64,000 bases of DNA from Desulfobacter vibrioformis DSM 8776 (GCF_000745975.1 NZ_KN050796.1:80351-144350); one strand, 5' to 3'. Numbered from the stretch's first letter, positions 9,138 to 18,724 are shown. Notes: generated by a model not told the origin, from the letters alone. Numbers and translations: made by a program.

Positions 9138-11360
9138 ATGATACGAATCATAAAAAAAATTCAACAAGTCCAATGGAAGGTTGCCTTGGCTGGTCTGGTG
9201 CTTACTTTGACCTTTTGTTGTTTATACGTAATAAAACCTGCTTATTTCCAGCTTCTTGAGAATAAACTTTATGATGTGTTTATCTCCCAGACCCATAAAA
9301 ACCTGAGCGACAGCCGTGTGACCATAGTTGACATTGACGAATACAGCATCCAGCGGTTTGGTCAGTGGCCCTGGCCCCGGTACCGGGTGGCACTGCTGCT
9401 CAAAAAGATCCAGGCGGCCGGGGCCCTGGTCATTGGATGTGATATCTTGTTCGGCGAACCTGACGCAACATCCCCCAGTGTCCTGCAAAAAAATTTGAAA
9501 CAGGATCTTCAATTAAATATGGGATTTACCGGTCTGCCCCCGAAATTGATGGATAATGATCAACTGTTTGCCGACGTACTGGGGACAGGGCCTTTTGTCC
9601 TGGGATACTTTTTTTATTTCCAGAAAGGAGACATGCGGCAGCGGGATTCTTCAACGCTTCCTGCACTCAAGGTCTCCCTGGTCAGCGGCCCGGGCACCGG
9701 AGGACCCTGGGATTATCTGGTTTCAGCTCAAAAGGTGATCCCACCGCTTCCCATTTTACTCGACAAGGCCTTCGGTGCCGGATACATGAATGCCGAAACA
9801 GATAGTGACGGCGTTCTGCGAAGCGTTCCGCTGATGATTGATTTTAAAGGGCGTATCTATCCCCACCTGTCCCTGGCCACCCTGCTGGCGGCGCTGAAGG
9901 GACAGATCCCGAATCCCATCGTTAAAATGACCTCCAGCGGCATTGAATCCATGAAGATCGGGGACACTATTGTCCCCCTGTCTAGAAACGGTGCCATGCT
10001 GATCAATTACAAGGGCCCCGGCTTTACTTACCCCTTTGTTCCGGCCGCCCGGATACTGGAAGACGAGTTTAACCCAGGGACGCTGCAGGGAAAAGTCGTA
10101 TTTGTCGGCTCTTCCGCCGCAGGCCTCATGGATATACGGGTCTCTCCCCTGGATGATAACTTTCCCGGTGTGGAGGTCAACGCAACGATCGTGGACAATA
10201 TCCTTAATCAGGATTTTATCCATCGGCCGGACTGGGCTCCCGGGCTGGAATTAATTCTGATCCTTGCCTGGGGACTGATTTCCACCCTCTGTATTGGCTG
10301 GGCAGATGCCCGGCTCACCCTGCCGGTGGCGCTGGTCCTTGGTGGCGTGGTTTGGTACGGCGGCATCTGGTCTCTCAAAGAACAGCAGACCTGGGTGTCT
10401 CCTTTTTTTCCCATGCTCGTGCTGATGGCCAACTTCAGTGTACTCAACTTTTTTAAATTCTGGTTTTCGGAAAAGAAAAAGAAATTCTACCGTACGGCAT
10501 TCAGCAAATATGTATCTAAAGCTGTGGTGGATCAAATCATTGAGTCTCCGGAGAAGATGAGCCTGGAAGGAGAGGAAAAAGAGATGAGTATCATGTTTGC
10601 CGATATCAGAAATTTCAGCACCATGTCCGAAAGCCTGACGTCTACCCAGGTCACCATGCTCCTTAACGACTATTTTACACCGATGACAAAAAGCATCATA
10701 AAACACCAGGGGACCCTGGATAAGTTCATCGGTGATGCAGTCATGTGTTTCTGGAATGCACCCCTGGACGTGAAAAACCACCAGGAAAAGGCAGTAAGGG
10801 CCGGGTTTGAAATGCTGAATTCTCTGGAAGCGCTGAACAAAAAATTCAAAGAAAAATTCGGGATACAGATTGATATCGGTATTGGCATTCATTCGGGCCG
10901 CTGCCGGGTGGGAAACATGGGAACGGCTGACTTGTTTGACTACACCCTTATCGGCGACAACGTCAACCTCGCCTCCCGGTTAGAGGGACTAACCAAGTAT
11001 TACGGCGTCCGCCTCATCGTCAGCCAGTCCATGACCGGTCATCTGCCTGCCACCTGGCTGTTCCAGGAACTGGATCAGGTCCGGGTCAAGGGAAAAATCA
11101 AACCCGTCGGCATCTGCACGGTGTTTCTTCCGGGAAAAAAGAACGAGGCGCATCTCAAAACTGAGATTGATGCATACGAAAAAGCCCTTTCCCTTTACAA
11201 AAACCAGCGGTTTTTAGATGCAGAAGAGCTATTTAACGCCTTGGTCTTACAGTATCCCCATCGCAAGATCCACGCCATCTACCGGGACCGGTGCACGATC
11301 TTCCTGAAAAATCCCCCGGAAGACGGATGGGACGGCGTTTTTACTCACACGACTAAATAA
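9138..11360 (+). CDS. CHASE2-domain adenylate/guanylate cyclase
   Basis: 740 residues. An N-terminal membrane helix (~15-35) is followed by a large extracytoplasmic CHASE2 sensor (~45-345, with VTIVDIDEYSIQRFGQWPWP and VVFVGSSAAGLMD), three membrane helices (~365-440) and a class III nucleotide cyclase domain (~490-670). The cyclase keeps metal-binding Asp in IMFADIRNFS and KFIGDAVMCFW and the conserved YTLIGDNVNLASRLEG. It should make cAMP or cGMP in response to an envelope signal. It is transcribed divergently from the tolC-like gene, with about 110 bp between them, but a link to secretion is only positional. The C-terminal ~70 residues look like a short helical repeat. Confidence 0.93.
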   Translation: MIRIIKKIQQVQWKVALAGLVLTLTFCCLYVIKPAYFQLLENKLYDVFISQTHKNLSDSRVTIVDIDEYSIQRFGQWPWPRYRVALLLKKIQAAGALVIGCDILFGEPDATSPSVLQKNLKQDLQLNMGFTGLPPKLMDNDQLFADVLGTGPFVLGYFFYFQKGDMRQRDSSTLPALKVSLVSGPGTGGPWDYLVSAQKVIPPLPILLDKAFGAGYMNAETDSDGVLRSVPLMIDFKGRIYPHLSLATLLAALKGQIPNPIVKMTSSGIESMKIGDTIVPLSRNGAMLINYKGPGFTYPFVPAARILEDEFNPGTLQGKVVFVGSSAAGLMDIRVSPLDDNFPGVEVNATIVDNILNQDFIHRPDWAPGLELILILAWGLISTLCIGWADARLTLPVALVLGGVVWYGGIWSLKEQQTWVSPFFPMLVLMANFSVLNFFKFWFSEKKKKFYRTAFSKYVSKAVVDQIIESPEKMSLEGEEKEMSIMFADIRNFSTMSESLTSTQVTMLLNDYFTPMTKSIIKHQGTLDKFIGDAVMCFWNAPLDVKNHQEKAVRAGFEMLNSLEALNKKFKEKFGIQIDIGIGIHSGRCRVGNMGTADLFDYTLIGDNVNLASRLEGLTKYYGVRLIVSQSMTGHLPATWLFQELDQVRVKGKIKPVGICTVFLPGKKNEAHLKTEIDAYEKALSLYKNQRFLDAEELFNALVLQYPHRKIHAIYRDRCTIFLKNPPEDGWDGVFTHTTK

Positions 11361-11404
11361 TTGACGGAGAAGCGGCCTTATGAATAACCCGTTGTTTACA
11401 TTGT

Positions 11405-12505
11405 CTAACTGATAGGCGGATTCACATTGAATTCGCTCATTTTATATAACAGGGTTTTATAGGATACTTTTAAAATTTTTGCGGCTTTGGATCGGTTCCA
11501 CCCCACTTTTTCAAGCACAAAAGTGATCACTTCCTTTTCCACTTTATCCGAGGCCAGTTTCTTTATTTTTTTCAAAGAAATATCCTCAAACAGTTTCTCA
11601 GAACTTGTGGACAGGTCTATAAATTCTGAAATGATTCTCATCCGCTGGTTTCCAGGTTCATTATCAAAGGGAAAAGCAGGCGAATGCATGGCAGAACCGG
11701 CTAATTGCGCCTGGAATAGATCTTCTGAAGATGATGTTTCAGAGGGGGATGCGTTGTCAGGCAACTCTTCAAAAATTTTATCCCAGGAATTGAGCACCAT
11801 CTGTTTTTTTATGCAGTTTTGCAACTGGCGCACATTCCCGGGCCAGTGATAACTGCAAAGGCGGGCCATGGTCTGGCTGTCAGGCCTTTGTGCCTGGGTT
11901 TGAGGGTATTTTGACAAGTATTTTTTAAAGTAATATTCAACCAGGGCCGGGATATCCTCGGGACGTTTGCGAAGGGGCGGAATATCTATTTTAATAATAT
12001 TAAGCCGGTAAAAAAGATCTTCTCTAAAGGTTTTGTTTTTTATGTTTTTTTCAAGGCACTGGTTGGTTGCCGCAATTATCCATACATCTGTTTTAAAATC
12101 CTGGTCAGATCCCAGGGGAGAGAACTCCCCGCTTTGGAGCACATGGAGCATTTTGGACTGAAGGGCAAGGGGCATATCCCCGATTTCGTCAAGGAAAAGA
12201 ACGCCCTTGTCTGCAGTTAAAAATTTTCCGTAGCGTTTTTTGTGCGCCCCGGTAAAAGCGCCTTTTTCATAGCCGTAAAGTTCTGATTCCAGAAGGGTTT
12301 CAGGCAGGGCAGCACAATTTATTTTTACAAAATTATTTTCAGACCGATCCGATTCAGCATACAGACTATGGGCAACCACTTCTTTTCCAACACCGGTTTC
12401 TCCTGTAATCAGGATGTTAAGACAGGTTTTGGCCACATGGTTGATCAGTTCCTTGATCTTCAGCATAGGGATGGAGACGCCTATCAGCGGGGTGGGTGAA
12501 ATCAT
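11405..12505 (-). CDS. Sigma-54 activator without receiver domain (AAA+ plus Fis-type HTH)
   Basis: 366 residues starting almost directly with the AAA+ domain: Walker A GETGVGKE (~36), canonical sigma-54 contact loop YEKGAFTGA, Walker B VLFLDEIGD and the R-finger region. A divergent ~75-residue linker leads to a Fis-type helix-turn-helix ending (WNRSKAAKILKVSYKTLLYK). It activates transcription by RNA polymerase-sigma-54. It has no regulatory domain of its own. A free receiver protein is encoded 22 nt upstream in the same run, so the pair may act as a split NtrC-like regulator. Its targets are not evident; the sigma-54 promoters seen at 27.1, 46.5 and 48.8 kb are candidates only by class. Confidence 0.92.
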   Translation of the reverse strand: MISPTPLIGVSIPMLKIKELINHVAKTCLNILITGETGVGKEVVAHSLYAESDRSENNFVKINCAALPETLLESELYGYEKGAFTGAHKKRYGKFLTADKGVLFLDEIGDMPLALQSKMLHVLQSGEFSPLGSDQDFKTDVWIIAATNQCLEKNIKNKTFREDLFYRLNIIKIDIPPLRKRPEDIPALVEYYFKKYLSKYPQTQAQRPDSQTMARLCSYHWPGNVRQLQNCIKKQMVLNSWDKIFEELPDNASPSETSSSEDLFQAQLAGSAMHSPAFPFDNEPGNQRMRIISEFIDLSTSSEKLFEDISLKKIKKLASDKVEKEVITFVLEKVGWNRSKAAKILKVSYKTLLYKMSEFNVNPPIS

Positions 12506-12527
12506 ATCTTATAACGCTCTCTTTTTT

Positions 12528-12908
12528 CTAATCTTCTGTACGGCCAATAAGTTCGGCAACTTTGCGTTCAATTTTAAACAGGTCAACAGGTTTAAAAATA
12601 ACGATATCAGCCCGGGCTTCAGAAGCAAGTGCCCCGGGGTGATCCCCATACCCGGTCATGGCAATGGTTTTAATATCAGGGAATTCATTTTTCACAATGG
12701 AAATCAGGCCCACACCAGTGATGTTAGGCATAACAAGGTCTGTGATCAGGCAAAGGAAATAATTGGGTTTATCCCTCAGAATTTTTAAAGCAGCAAATCC
12801 GTCCACCGCTGTCTTAACCTCATACCCAAAGGAGTTGAAAAATTCATAAAAAGTAGACAGAATATCTTCGTTATCGTCCACGATCAGAAGTCGAGCTGGA
12901 TTTGCCAT
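12528..12908 (-). CDS. Stand-alone response regulator receiver domain
   Basis: 126 residues from the ATG at 12908, chosen because AAGAGG lies 6 nt before it; the frame is open 23 codons further upstream without a comparable site. It is a single CheY-like domain: acidic pocket LLIVDDNEDIL, phospho-acceptor Asp in CLITDLVMPNITG, Thr in IKTIAMTGYGD and Lys in VIFKPVDLFK. There is no output domain. Its partner is probably the receiver-less sigma-54 activator that follows 22 nt later. No histidine kinase lies beside it. The 232 bp upstream (12978-13209) contain no gene, only the fabH promoter region and a doubled CAGGTATCAG. Confidence 0.9.
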   Translation of the reverse strand: MANPARLLIVDDNEDILSTFYEFFNSFGYEVKTAVDGFAALKILRDKPNYFLCLITDLVMPNITGVGLISIVKNEFPDIKTIAMTGYGDHPGALASEARADIVIFKPVDLFKIERKVAELIGRTED

Positions 12909-13162
12909 ATCAGCCTCTTTGTCAATGAAAATAAATAATGCTTTACGTCCATATCTCAATTTTCCTGGTATATGCAAGGGAAAAAAATATGGGTGTGAAA
13001 AATAATATCCAGTTCATTAAACAAAACAGGAAACAGAAAAATGGACGGTTTTAACTGTCTTGCCTAAAAACAAAATTCATATTATAAATTTGTGTCTGCA
13101 TGTTTGCCTGATAAAATGTCAGGTATCAGATTTCAGGTATCAGGCAGAACATTTCTGCTGTT

Positions 13163-13191
13163 TTGCATGCAATTGTTAGACTGAATTTATA
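13163..13191 (+). promoter_or_regulatory. Candidate promoter of the fabH-like gene
   Basis: TTGCAT (13163-13168), a 17-nt spacer and TTTATA (13186-13191) precede the gene. Transcription would start near 13198, giving a very short leader that contains the AAGGAA ribosome site. The motif match is moderate. Confidence 0.35.
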
Positions 13192-13209
13192 TAGCAACAA
13201 GGAAATTCA

Positions 13210-14223
13210 ATGAAAAAATCAATTATCAGGGGATCCGGCTTCTTTGTTCCCCCCCATATTGTCACCAATCAGGACCTGACCGAATTTATGGACACTTCCG
13301 ATGAATGGATCCGCCAGCGCACCGGCATCCACCAGCGTCACTGGGTCACCGAAGACGATGTCTGCGGTGCATCGGATCTGGGCACCCAGGCAGCCCGAAT
13401 GGCACTGGACAAAGCGGGTTGGCACCCCAATGATCTGGATTTTATCATTTTTGCCACCCTAAGTCCGGATATCATGTTCCCGGGAGGCGGGTGTCTTCTG
13501 GCGCGAAATCTTGAGCTTGATGCCACACCAGCCCTGGACATTCGCCAGCAATGCACTGGATTTTTGTACGGATTTGCCACAGCAGATTCCTATATCAAAT
13601 CCGGACTTGCTTCAAAGGTTCTTCTGGTGGGTGCGGAAGTGCATTCCACAGGCCTTGACAAAACCACACGGGGCAGGGATGTGACGGTTATTTTCGGTGA
13701 TGGGGCAGCCGCCCTGTGCATTGAAGCCGTTGACACGGATGAAAATGTGGGTCTGATTGCCTCGGCATTGCATGCAGACGGACATTTTGCAGAGGCCTTA
13801 AAAACAGAACTGCCTGCTTCCAACCTTTTCAAACGCCTGCCCGATGGTGTTCCCATTGATGACCCCCGATATTTTCCGGTCATGGACGGTCCTGCCATAT
13901 TTAAAAAAGCAGTACGCATGCTGCCCAAGGTGACCATGGAAGTGCTGGAAAAAGCAGGAATGGAATTGTCTGATATTGATCTTGTGGTGCCCCACCAGGC
14001 CAATAAACGTATTAACCAGGCCTTTGGCCAGTTTCTCAAGCTGCCCGAAGATAAAATTTTCCATAATATTGAAAAATACGGCAATACCACTGCTGCCAGC
14101 ATTCCTTTGGCACTTCATGAAGCCATTGAAACAGGCCGCATTGGCAAATCCGAAGATGTTGTGCTCTTTGTCGGCCTTGGTGCCGGTCTGACCTGGGGTG
14201 CCTCCCTTTATAAATTCCCCTGA
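13210..14223 (+). CDS. fabH: 3-oxoacyl-[ACP] synthase III (FabH-like)
   Basis: 337 residues, close to the family length. The thiolase-fold enzyme condenses an acyl-CoA with malonyl-ACP to start fatty acid synthesis. The catalytic triad is visible: Cys in DIRQQCTGFLYGF (~115), His in LVVPHQANKRI (~260) and Asn in EKYGNTTAASIP (~290). The N-terminal TSDEWIRQRTGIHQRHW block is typical. It stands alone, away from other fab genes. It could therefore serve a second pathway (a FabH paralogue or KAS III-like enzyme for another acyl product), but nothing in the sequence argues against the ordinary role. AAGGAA precedes the ATG. Confidence 0.88.
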   Translation: MKKSIIRGSGFFVPPHIVTNQDLTEFMDTSDEWIRQRTGIHQRHWVTEDDVCGASDLGTQAARMALDKAGWHPNDLDFIIFATLSPDIMFPGGGCLLARNLELDATPALDIRQQCTGFLYGFATADSYIKSGLASKVLLVGAEVHSTGLDKTTRGRDVTVIFGDGAAALCIEAVDTDENVGLIASALHADGHFAEALKTELPASNLFKRLPDGVPIDDPRYFPVMDGPAIFKKAVRMLPKVTMEVLEKAGMELSDIDLVVPHQANKRINQAFGQFLKLPEDKIFHNIEKYGNTTAASIPLALHEAIETGRIGKSEDVVLFVGLGAGLTWGASLYKFP

Positions 14224-14232
14224 TTTTTTATT

Positions 14233-14265
14233 CTGTTCCGGGGATGTTTTGTTTCCCTGGAACAG
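14233..14265. terminator. Probable terminator between the convergent fabH-like gene and pgi
   Basis: CTGTTCC (14233-14239) pairs with GGAACAG (14259-14265), and GGGA with TCCC continues the stem across one G-T. The hairpin lies between two converging genes. The following base runs are only moderately T-rich on either strand, so efficiency is uncertain. Confidence 0.45.
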
Positions 14266-14296
14266 GATGTATTTTCAGGCCTTTTAAAATAAAATA

Positions 14297-15931
14297 TCAG
14301 CTTTTTTGAAACAATAGATCCAGGTAAAAATTATCCGTTTTTGATGCACATGCAAACGTATATGACGGATCAAGATTTCTTGCGGCCATTTCCTTTCGGA
14401 TATCCCCGGCCATGAGCTTGCCTAACTCCACACCAAACTGGTCAAAGGGGTTTACGCCGAGAATGAATCCTTCCAGAACAGTTCTGGCCTCGTAAAAAGA
14501 GAGCAGCATACCCACACTTTCGGGTTCCAAATTATCAATGGTAATTATTGTTGAGGGCCGGTTGCCGTCAAAATTTCTGGCCGGGTCATCGCAGCTGCGG
14601 CCAAGGGCAAGTGCGCCGGCCTGGGCCAAAAGATTGGCCCACAGTTCCTGGTGGTTGGTCACCCCTTTGGACATTGCCTGAAGCCCGGTATATCCCGGCG
14701 TTTTTACGCCGATGAAATCAATGGGAAAGGCCTTTCCCTGGTGGGCCAGCTGAAAAAATGAGTGCTGGGCATTGGTGCCGGGTTCCCCGAAGATAATGGT
14801 GCCGGCCGGCTGGGTCAACGGCTGCCCTTTGGGGGAAACCGATTTGCCAAGGCTTTCCATATAAAGCTGCTGGACATGGGGGCTCAGGCGTGCCAACCTT
14901 GATGCATAGGGAATAATGGCCTGGGCCGGATATCCCATATACAGGGAGTTCCAGATGGAAATAAGGGCCGCGGTTAAGGCGATGTTTTTTTCTGCAGGGG
15001 TTTCCAGAACATGGTCATCCATTATCCTGCAGCCGTCCAGAAAGCGTTTGAAAACATCATACCCCAGAGCTATACTTAATGGCAGCCCCCCCACAGCCGA
15101 GGATACCGAATACCTGCCACCGATGAAATCAAACATGTGAAAGGAAGCGAGCACTGGTGTATCGGAATCGTCTCCGGGACTTCCCTTTGCCGTGATGGTG
15201 ACCATGTGATCTTCAGGGGCAATCCCCTGGTCTTTTAGCCATGTGCTGACCTGGTTGAGATTGGCCATGGTTTCGGTGGTGGTATAGGATTTTGAAATCA
15301 CGATCCAGAGGGTGGTCTCTTTATCAATGGATTCAATGATCCGGGCAAAATTGTCAATATCCACGTTGGGCAGAAATAAAAGATCCATTTTTTTGTCAGC
15401 CCCGGCCAGGGCCTGGTAGACAAATTCACACCCAAGATATGATCCGCCAATACCAATAACAACAGCCTGGGTAAAGGGTTTTCCGCACGCCGAGCAGATT
15501 TTGCCTTCATGGACTGATGCGCTAAATTGTTCTATTTTCTCATTGACTTGTTGCATCTGCGCTTTAACGTCCATCTCCTTGAATAACAGAGGTGACGGGC
15601 CTGTGCCCCGGGCCGCAGTATGCAGTGCTGCACGGTTTTCGGTGGGGTTTACGATTTTGCCTTGGGTCATTTTACTAAATTTTTTAAGTGCATTGGACAA
15701 CGTTTGAGATTCACGCAGCAAAGATAAAGCCTTTTCATCAAGCCGCTGACGTGAAAAATCCATAAAAAAGCCGTCAATGCCAAGACTGAAATCGGAAAAC
15801 CGTCCGGGCCGGCCTAAAAGCTGCCGCAGATGGTGATCTGGCGCGCCAAGATGTTGGGCCGTTTTTGTTAGTTTTTTATGAAGTTTTTTTATGGAAGGGT
15901 CATCCGGATAAAGTAAACCAGCCGAGCTCAT
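14297..15931 (-). CDS. pgi: Glucose-6-phosphate isomerase
   Basis: 544 residues from the ATG at 15931, which has AAGGAG 8 nt upstream. The frame extends 51 codons further but that part looks non-coding. It interconverts glucose-6-phosphate and fructose-6-phosphate in glycolysis and gluconeogenesis. Diagnostic segments are VVIGIGGSYLGCEFVYQAL (sugar-phosphate loop), IVISKSYTTTETMANL, DFIGGRYSVSSAVGGLPLS and GTIIFGEPGTNAQHSFFQL, carrying the conserved Arg, Glu and His of the active site. It diverges from the beta-helix gene at 16027 across ~95 bp. Together with glmM downstream on the other strand it feeds amino-sugar synthesis via fructose-6-phosphate. Confidence 0.95.
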   Translation of the reverse strand: MSSAGLLYPDDPSIKKLHKKLTKTAQHLGAPDHHLRQLLGRPGRFSDFSLGIDGFFMDFSRQRLDEKALSLLRESQTLSNALKKFSKMTQGKIVNPTENRAALHTAARGTGPSPLLFKEMDVKAQMQQVNEKIEQFSASVHEGKICSACGKPFTQAVVIGIGGSYLGCEFVYQALAGADKKMDLLFLPNVDIDNFARIIESIDKETTLWIVISKSYTTTETMANLNQVSTWLKDQGIAPEDHMVTITAKGSPGDDSDTPVLASFHMFDFIGGRYSVSSAVGGLPLSIALGYDVFKRFLDGCRIMDDHVLETPAEKNIALTAALISIWNSLYMGYPAQAIIPYASRLARLSPHVQQLYMESLGKSVSPKGQPLTQPAGTIIFGEPGTNAQHSFFQLAHQGKAFPIDFIGVKTPGYTGLQAMSKGVTNHQELWANLLAQAGALALGRSCDDPARNFDGNRPSTIITIDNLEPESVGMLLSFYEARTVLEGFILGVNPFDQFGVELGKLMAGDIRKEMAARNLDPSYTFACASKTDNFYLDLLFQKS

Positions 15932-16026
15932 ATTTATTTCTCCTTGCAATTGAGGTGTCCATGATTTTGGGGACGATGTGATGGATTTACTTGCTTGGTT
16001 TGTATTTATAGAATAAAATTTGAACC

Positions 16027-17256
16027 ATGAATATAAAAAAAATTGAGATCCTGTTAAAAAAAGGGGTAAACATCCCAAATCCATCCACCGTGTTTATCGG
16101 TGATGACGTTGATATTGAGCGCATATCCCCGGATGGGGTAACGCTTTTTTCCGGCACCAAACTGTTGGGAGCACAAACCCTGATCATGCCGAACACCGTT
16201 CTTGGTTACGAAACGCCGGTGACAATTGAAAACTGTCTTATGGGTCCAGGTACAAAGCTGAACGGCGGATATTTTCAGGATACCGTGTTCATGGGGGGCA
16301 ATGTTTTTGGTTCGGGCGGGCATGTGCGAAAGGGCTGCATTCTTGAAGAACAGGCCAATGCCGCCCACACCGTGGGACTTAAGCAGACCATTCTTTTTCC
16401 CTTTGTCACCCTTGGCAGTCTGATCAATTTCTGCGATTGTTTTATGGCTGGCGGCACCAGCCGCAAGGATCATTCCGAGGTGGGATCGTCCTTTATTCAT
16501 TTTAATTACACGCCGAACCAGGACAAGGCAACGGCCTCCATGATGGGTAATGTCCACCAGGGTGTGATGCTCAACCAGCGGCCTGTGTTCCTTGGGGGCC
16601 AGGGTGGACTTGTGGGGCCGGTCAGGATCGCCTTTGGATGTGTCAGTGCCGCAGGATCCATTATCCGGAACAGCGAACTGCGGTGCAACCGTTTGGTCAT
16701 GGGTGGGACAATGAGAAGCGCTTCCATTCAATGGCGTCCCGGGATCTACACCCGGCCTGACAGGATTTTAAGTGAAAATGTTTTTTATATTTCAGGGCTG
16801 TACGCCTTAAAAGCCTGGTATCGTTTCATTCGTACGCTTTTTACCTGGGACTGGATGTCCCGGGCACTGGTTTCAGGGTTGCAGGAAAATATTGAGATCT
16901 GTATTCAGGAGCGGATAAAACGGCTGAACGCATTTGGAAATAAACTTGAAGCGTCAAAGATGATGTTGCTCCAGAGGGGAAAAGGGCAGGGCAGTCAGGC
17001 TGTTGACGTCCATGATACGGTTCTGGAAAAACTGTCCCAGGCATCACAGATATTTGATCAGGCGGATAATGATCTCAAAACCCCTGGGCCGGACGGGGAA
17101 AAATTTATACAACATATTGACATTCAAAGTATTCACAACAAAAAAGAGTACGTGGGTATTATTCAGGGCCTTGACGAGTCGATTTCGATCATGGGGTCAA
17201 CATGGCTTAAAGATATTGAAGACCGGATTGTTGGTGCGTTTGGGTTGGACGTATGA
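16027..17256 (+). CDS. Left-handed beta-helix protein, GlmU C-domain-like
   Basis: 409 residues. About residues 20-245 show the hexapeptide-like periodicity of a left-handed beta-helix (VTIENCLMGPGTKLNGGYFQ, FMGGNVFGSGGHVRKGCIL), as in sugar-nucleotide acyltransferases and the C-domain of GlmU. The rest (~260-409) is helical. There is no N-terminal pyrophosphorylase domain (no GxGTRM motif). It sits 55 nt upstream of glmM on the same strand, which suggests a part in UDP-N-acetylglucosamine synthesis. The exact reaction is not evident, and it may be a non-catalytic or substrate-binding relative. The start is an ATG with no clear ribosome site. Confidence 0.7.
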   Translation: MNIKKIEILLKKGVNIPNPSTVFIGDDVDIERISPDGVTLFSGTKLLGAQTLIMPNTVLGYETPVTIENCLMGPGTKLNGGYFQDTVFMGGNVFGSGGHVRKGCILEEQANAAHTVGLKQTILFPFVTLGSLINFCDCFMAGGTSRKDHSEVGSSFIHFNYTPNQDKATASMMGNVHQGVMLNQRPVFLGGQGGLVGPVRIAFGCVSAAGSIIRNSELRCNRLVMGGTMRSASIQWRPGIYTRPDRILSENVFYISGLYALKAWYRFIRTLFTWDWMSRALVSGLQENIEICIQERIKRLNAFGNKLEASKMMLLQRGKGQGSQAVDVHDTVLEKLSQASQIFDQADNDLKTPGPDGEKFIQHIDIQSIHNKKEYVGIIQGLDESISIMGSTWLKDIEDRIVGAFGLDV

Positions 17257-17311
17257 TTTAAAAAGAGTATTCTTTTAATAAAGAATCAAAAAAGCAGGAT
17301 AATCATTTTCA

Positions 17312-18649
17312 ATGGGACAGTTATTTGGAACAGACGGTATACGGGGCAGGGCAAACACCTATCCCATGACATGTGACCTGGCCATGAAAACAGGCCAGGC
17401 CCTGGGCATTTTAACCCAAAAGTCTTCAAACCAATGCGTGGTCATAGGCAGGGATACCAGGATTTCAGGCCAGATGCTTGAATCGGCGCTTGCTGCGGGG
17501 ATTGCCTGTGCCGGTGTTGATGTATTGACAGCCGGTGTTATTCCCACCCCCGGGGTGGCGTATCTGAGCCGCGCCATTGAATCCTGCGGGGCCGGCATTA
17601 TGATTTCCGCCTCCCATAATCCCTATTATGATAATGGCATAAAAATCTTTCAAAAAGGCGGCATGAAACTGTCCGATGACCAGGAAGCTGATCTTGAGAA
17701 AATTATCCTTGGGCCACCCATTGACCTGCCTGAAAAAATTGGAACCATTGCATCTGCAAATGACGCCCAGACCAGATACGCACAGTTTCTGCTTAAGAAA
17801 TTTAATTTTCAAAAAAAGGGAAGAAAACTTAAACTGGTGATTGATACGGCCAATGGCGCGGCCAGTTTTTGTGCGCCCGCAATATTCACGCCTGACATGT
17901 TTGATGTCAGTTTTATCCATAACCAGCCAAGCGGAACAAATATAAACAAAGATTGCGGTTCCCAGCATACAAAAGATTTAAGCGATCATGTCAAACAAGT
18001 TGACGCAGACGCAGGCCTTGCCTTTGACGGTGATGCCGACCGTTTGATTGCCGTGGATGAAACCGGTCAGCAGATAACAGGAGATACCTTGCTGGCTATT
18101 TTGTCCAAATTTGCCAAACAGACTGGAAAGCTTGGCAATAACATTGTTGTCAGTACGGTCATGAGCAATGTGGGATTTGGCAATGCCATGGCGCAATTGG
18201 GGATTAAGCACGAAATAACCGGGGTAGGGGACAGAAAAGTTCTGGCGCGTATGAAAGAAACCGGTGCAGTTATCGGCGGAGAAGATTCAGGCCATATGAT
18301 TTTTCTGGATGAACATACCACAGGCGACGGTGTATTATCGGCACTAAAGCTTATAGAGGTATTGCTGGAAACCCATATGCCCTTATCCCAACTTGCCAAA
18401 GTCATGACCGTTTATCCCCAGGTCCTGATCAATGTTGACGTGGACGCATCCAGGCCTGATTTTACAAAAATGCCCATGGTTGCAAATGCAATTAAAGAAG
18501 TTGAATCGCAGCTTGGCCGTCAGGGCAGGGTGCTTGTGCGGTATTCCGGTACCCAACCGCTGCTCAGGGTGATGGTTGAAGGGTCCGAAGAGAGTCTGAC
18601 CCGGCAATGCTGTGAGAAGATCTGCCAGGCCATAAGAAAAAGCTTATAA
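17312..18649 (+). CDS. glmM: Phosphoglucosamine mutase
   Basis: 445 residues, the usual length. It converts glucosamine-6-phosphate to glucosamine-1-phosphate for cell-wall UDP-GlcNAc. Seen directly: N-terminal LFGTDGIRGRAN, the phosphoserine loop ISASHNPYYDNGIKIF (~100), the metal-binding loop AFDGDADRLIAVD (~240), the sugar-binding GGEDSGHMIF and the phosphate-binding RYSGTQPLLRVMVEG near the end. The order is that of GlmM rather than PgcA-type mutases. It is cotranscribed with the beta-helix gene upstream and ends at a strong terminator. Confidence 0.95.
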   Translation: MGQLFGTDGIRGRANTYPMTCDLAMKTGQALGILTQKSSNQCVVIGRDTRISGQMLESALAAGIACAGVDVLTAGVIPTPGVAYLSRAIESCGAGIMISASHNPYYDNGIKIFQKGGMKLSDDQEADLEKIILGPPIDLPEKIGTIASANDAQTRYAQFLLKKFNFQKKGRKLKLVIDTANGAASFCAPAIFTPDMFDVSFIHNQPSGTNINKDCGSQHTKDLSDHVKQVDADAGLAFDGDADRLIAVDETGQQITGDTLLAILSKFAKQTGKLGNNIVVSTVMSNVGFGNAMAQLGIKHEITGVGDRKVLARMKETGAVIGGEDSGHMIFLDEHTTGDGVLSALKLIEVLLETHMPLSQLAKVMTVYPQVLINVDVDASRPDFTKMPMVANAIKEVESQLGRQGRVLVRYSGTQPLLRVMVEGSEESLTRQCCEKICQAIRKSL

Positions 18650-18659
18650 AAAATTAAAC

Positions 18660-18705
18660 CCCCCCGGAACAAAACCGGAACAAAATTTTGTTCCGGGGGG
18701 TTTTT
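18660..18705. terminator. Rho-independent terminator after glmM
   Basis: CCCCCCGGAAC (18660-18670) pairs perfectly with GTTCCGGGGGG (18690-18700), followed by TTTTTG. An alternative inner palindrome CCGGAACAAAA/TTTTGTTCCGG (18675-18696) overlaps. The A-run preceding the stem lets it work also for the convergent BI-1 gene. Confidence 0.85.
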
Positions 18706-18724
18706 GTTAAAAAAAAACGCCCGA

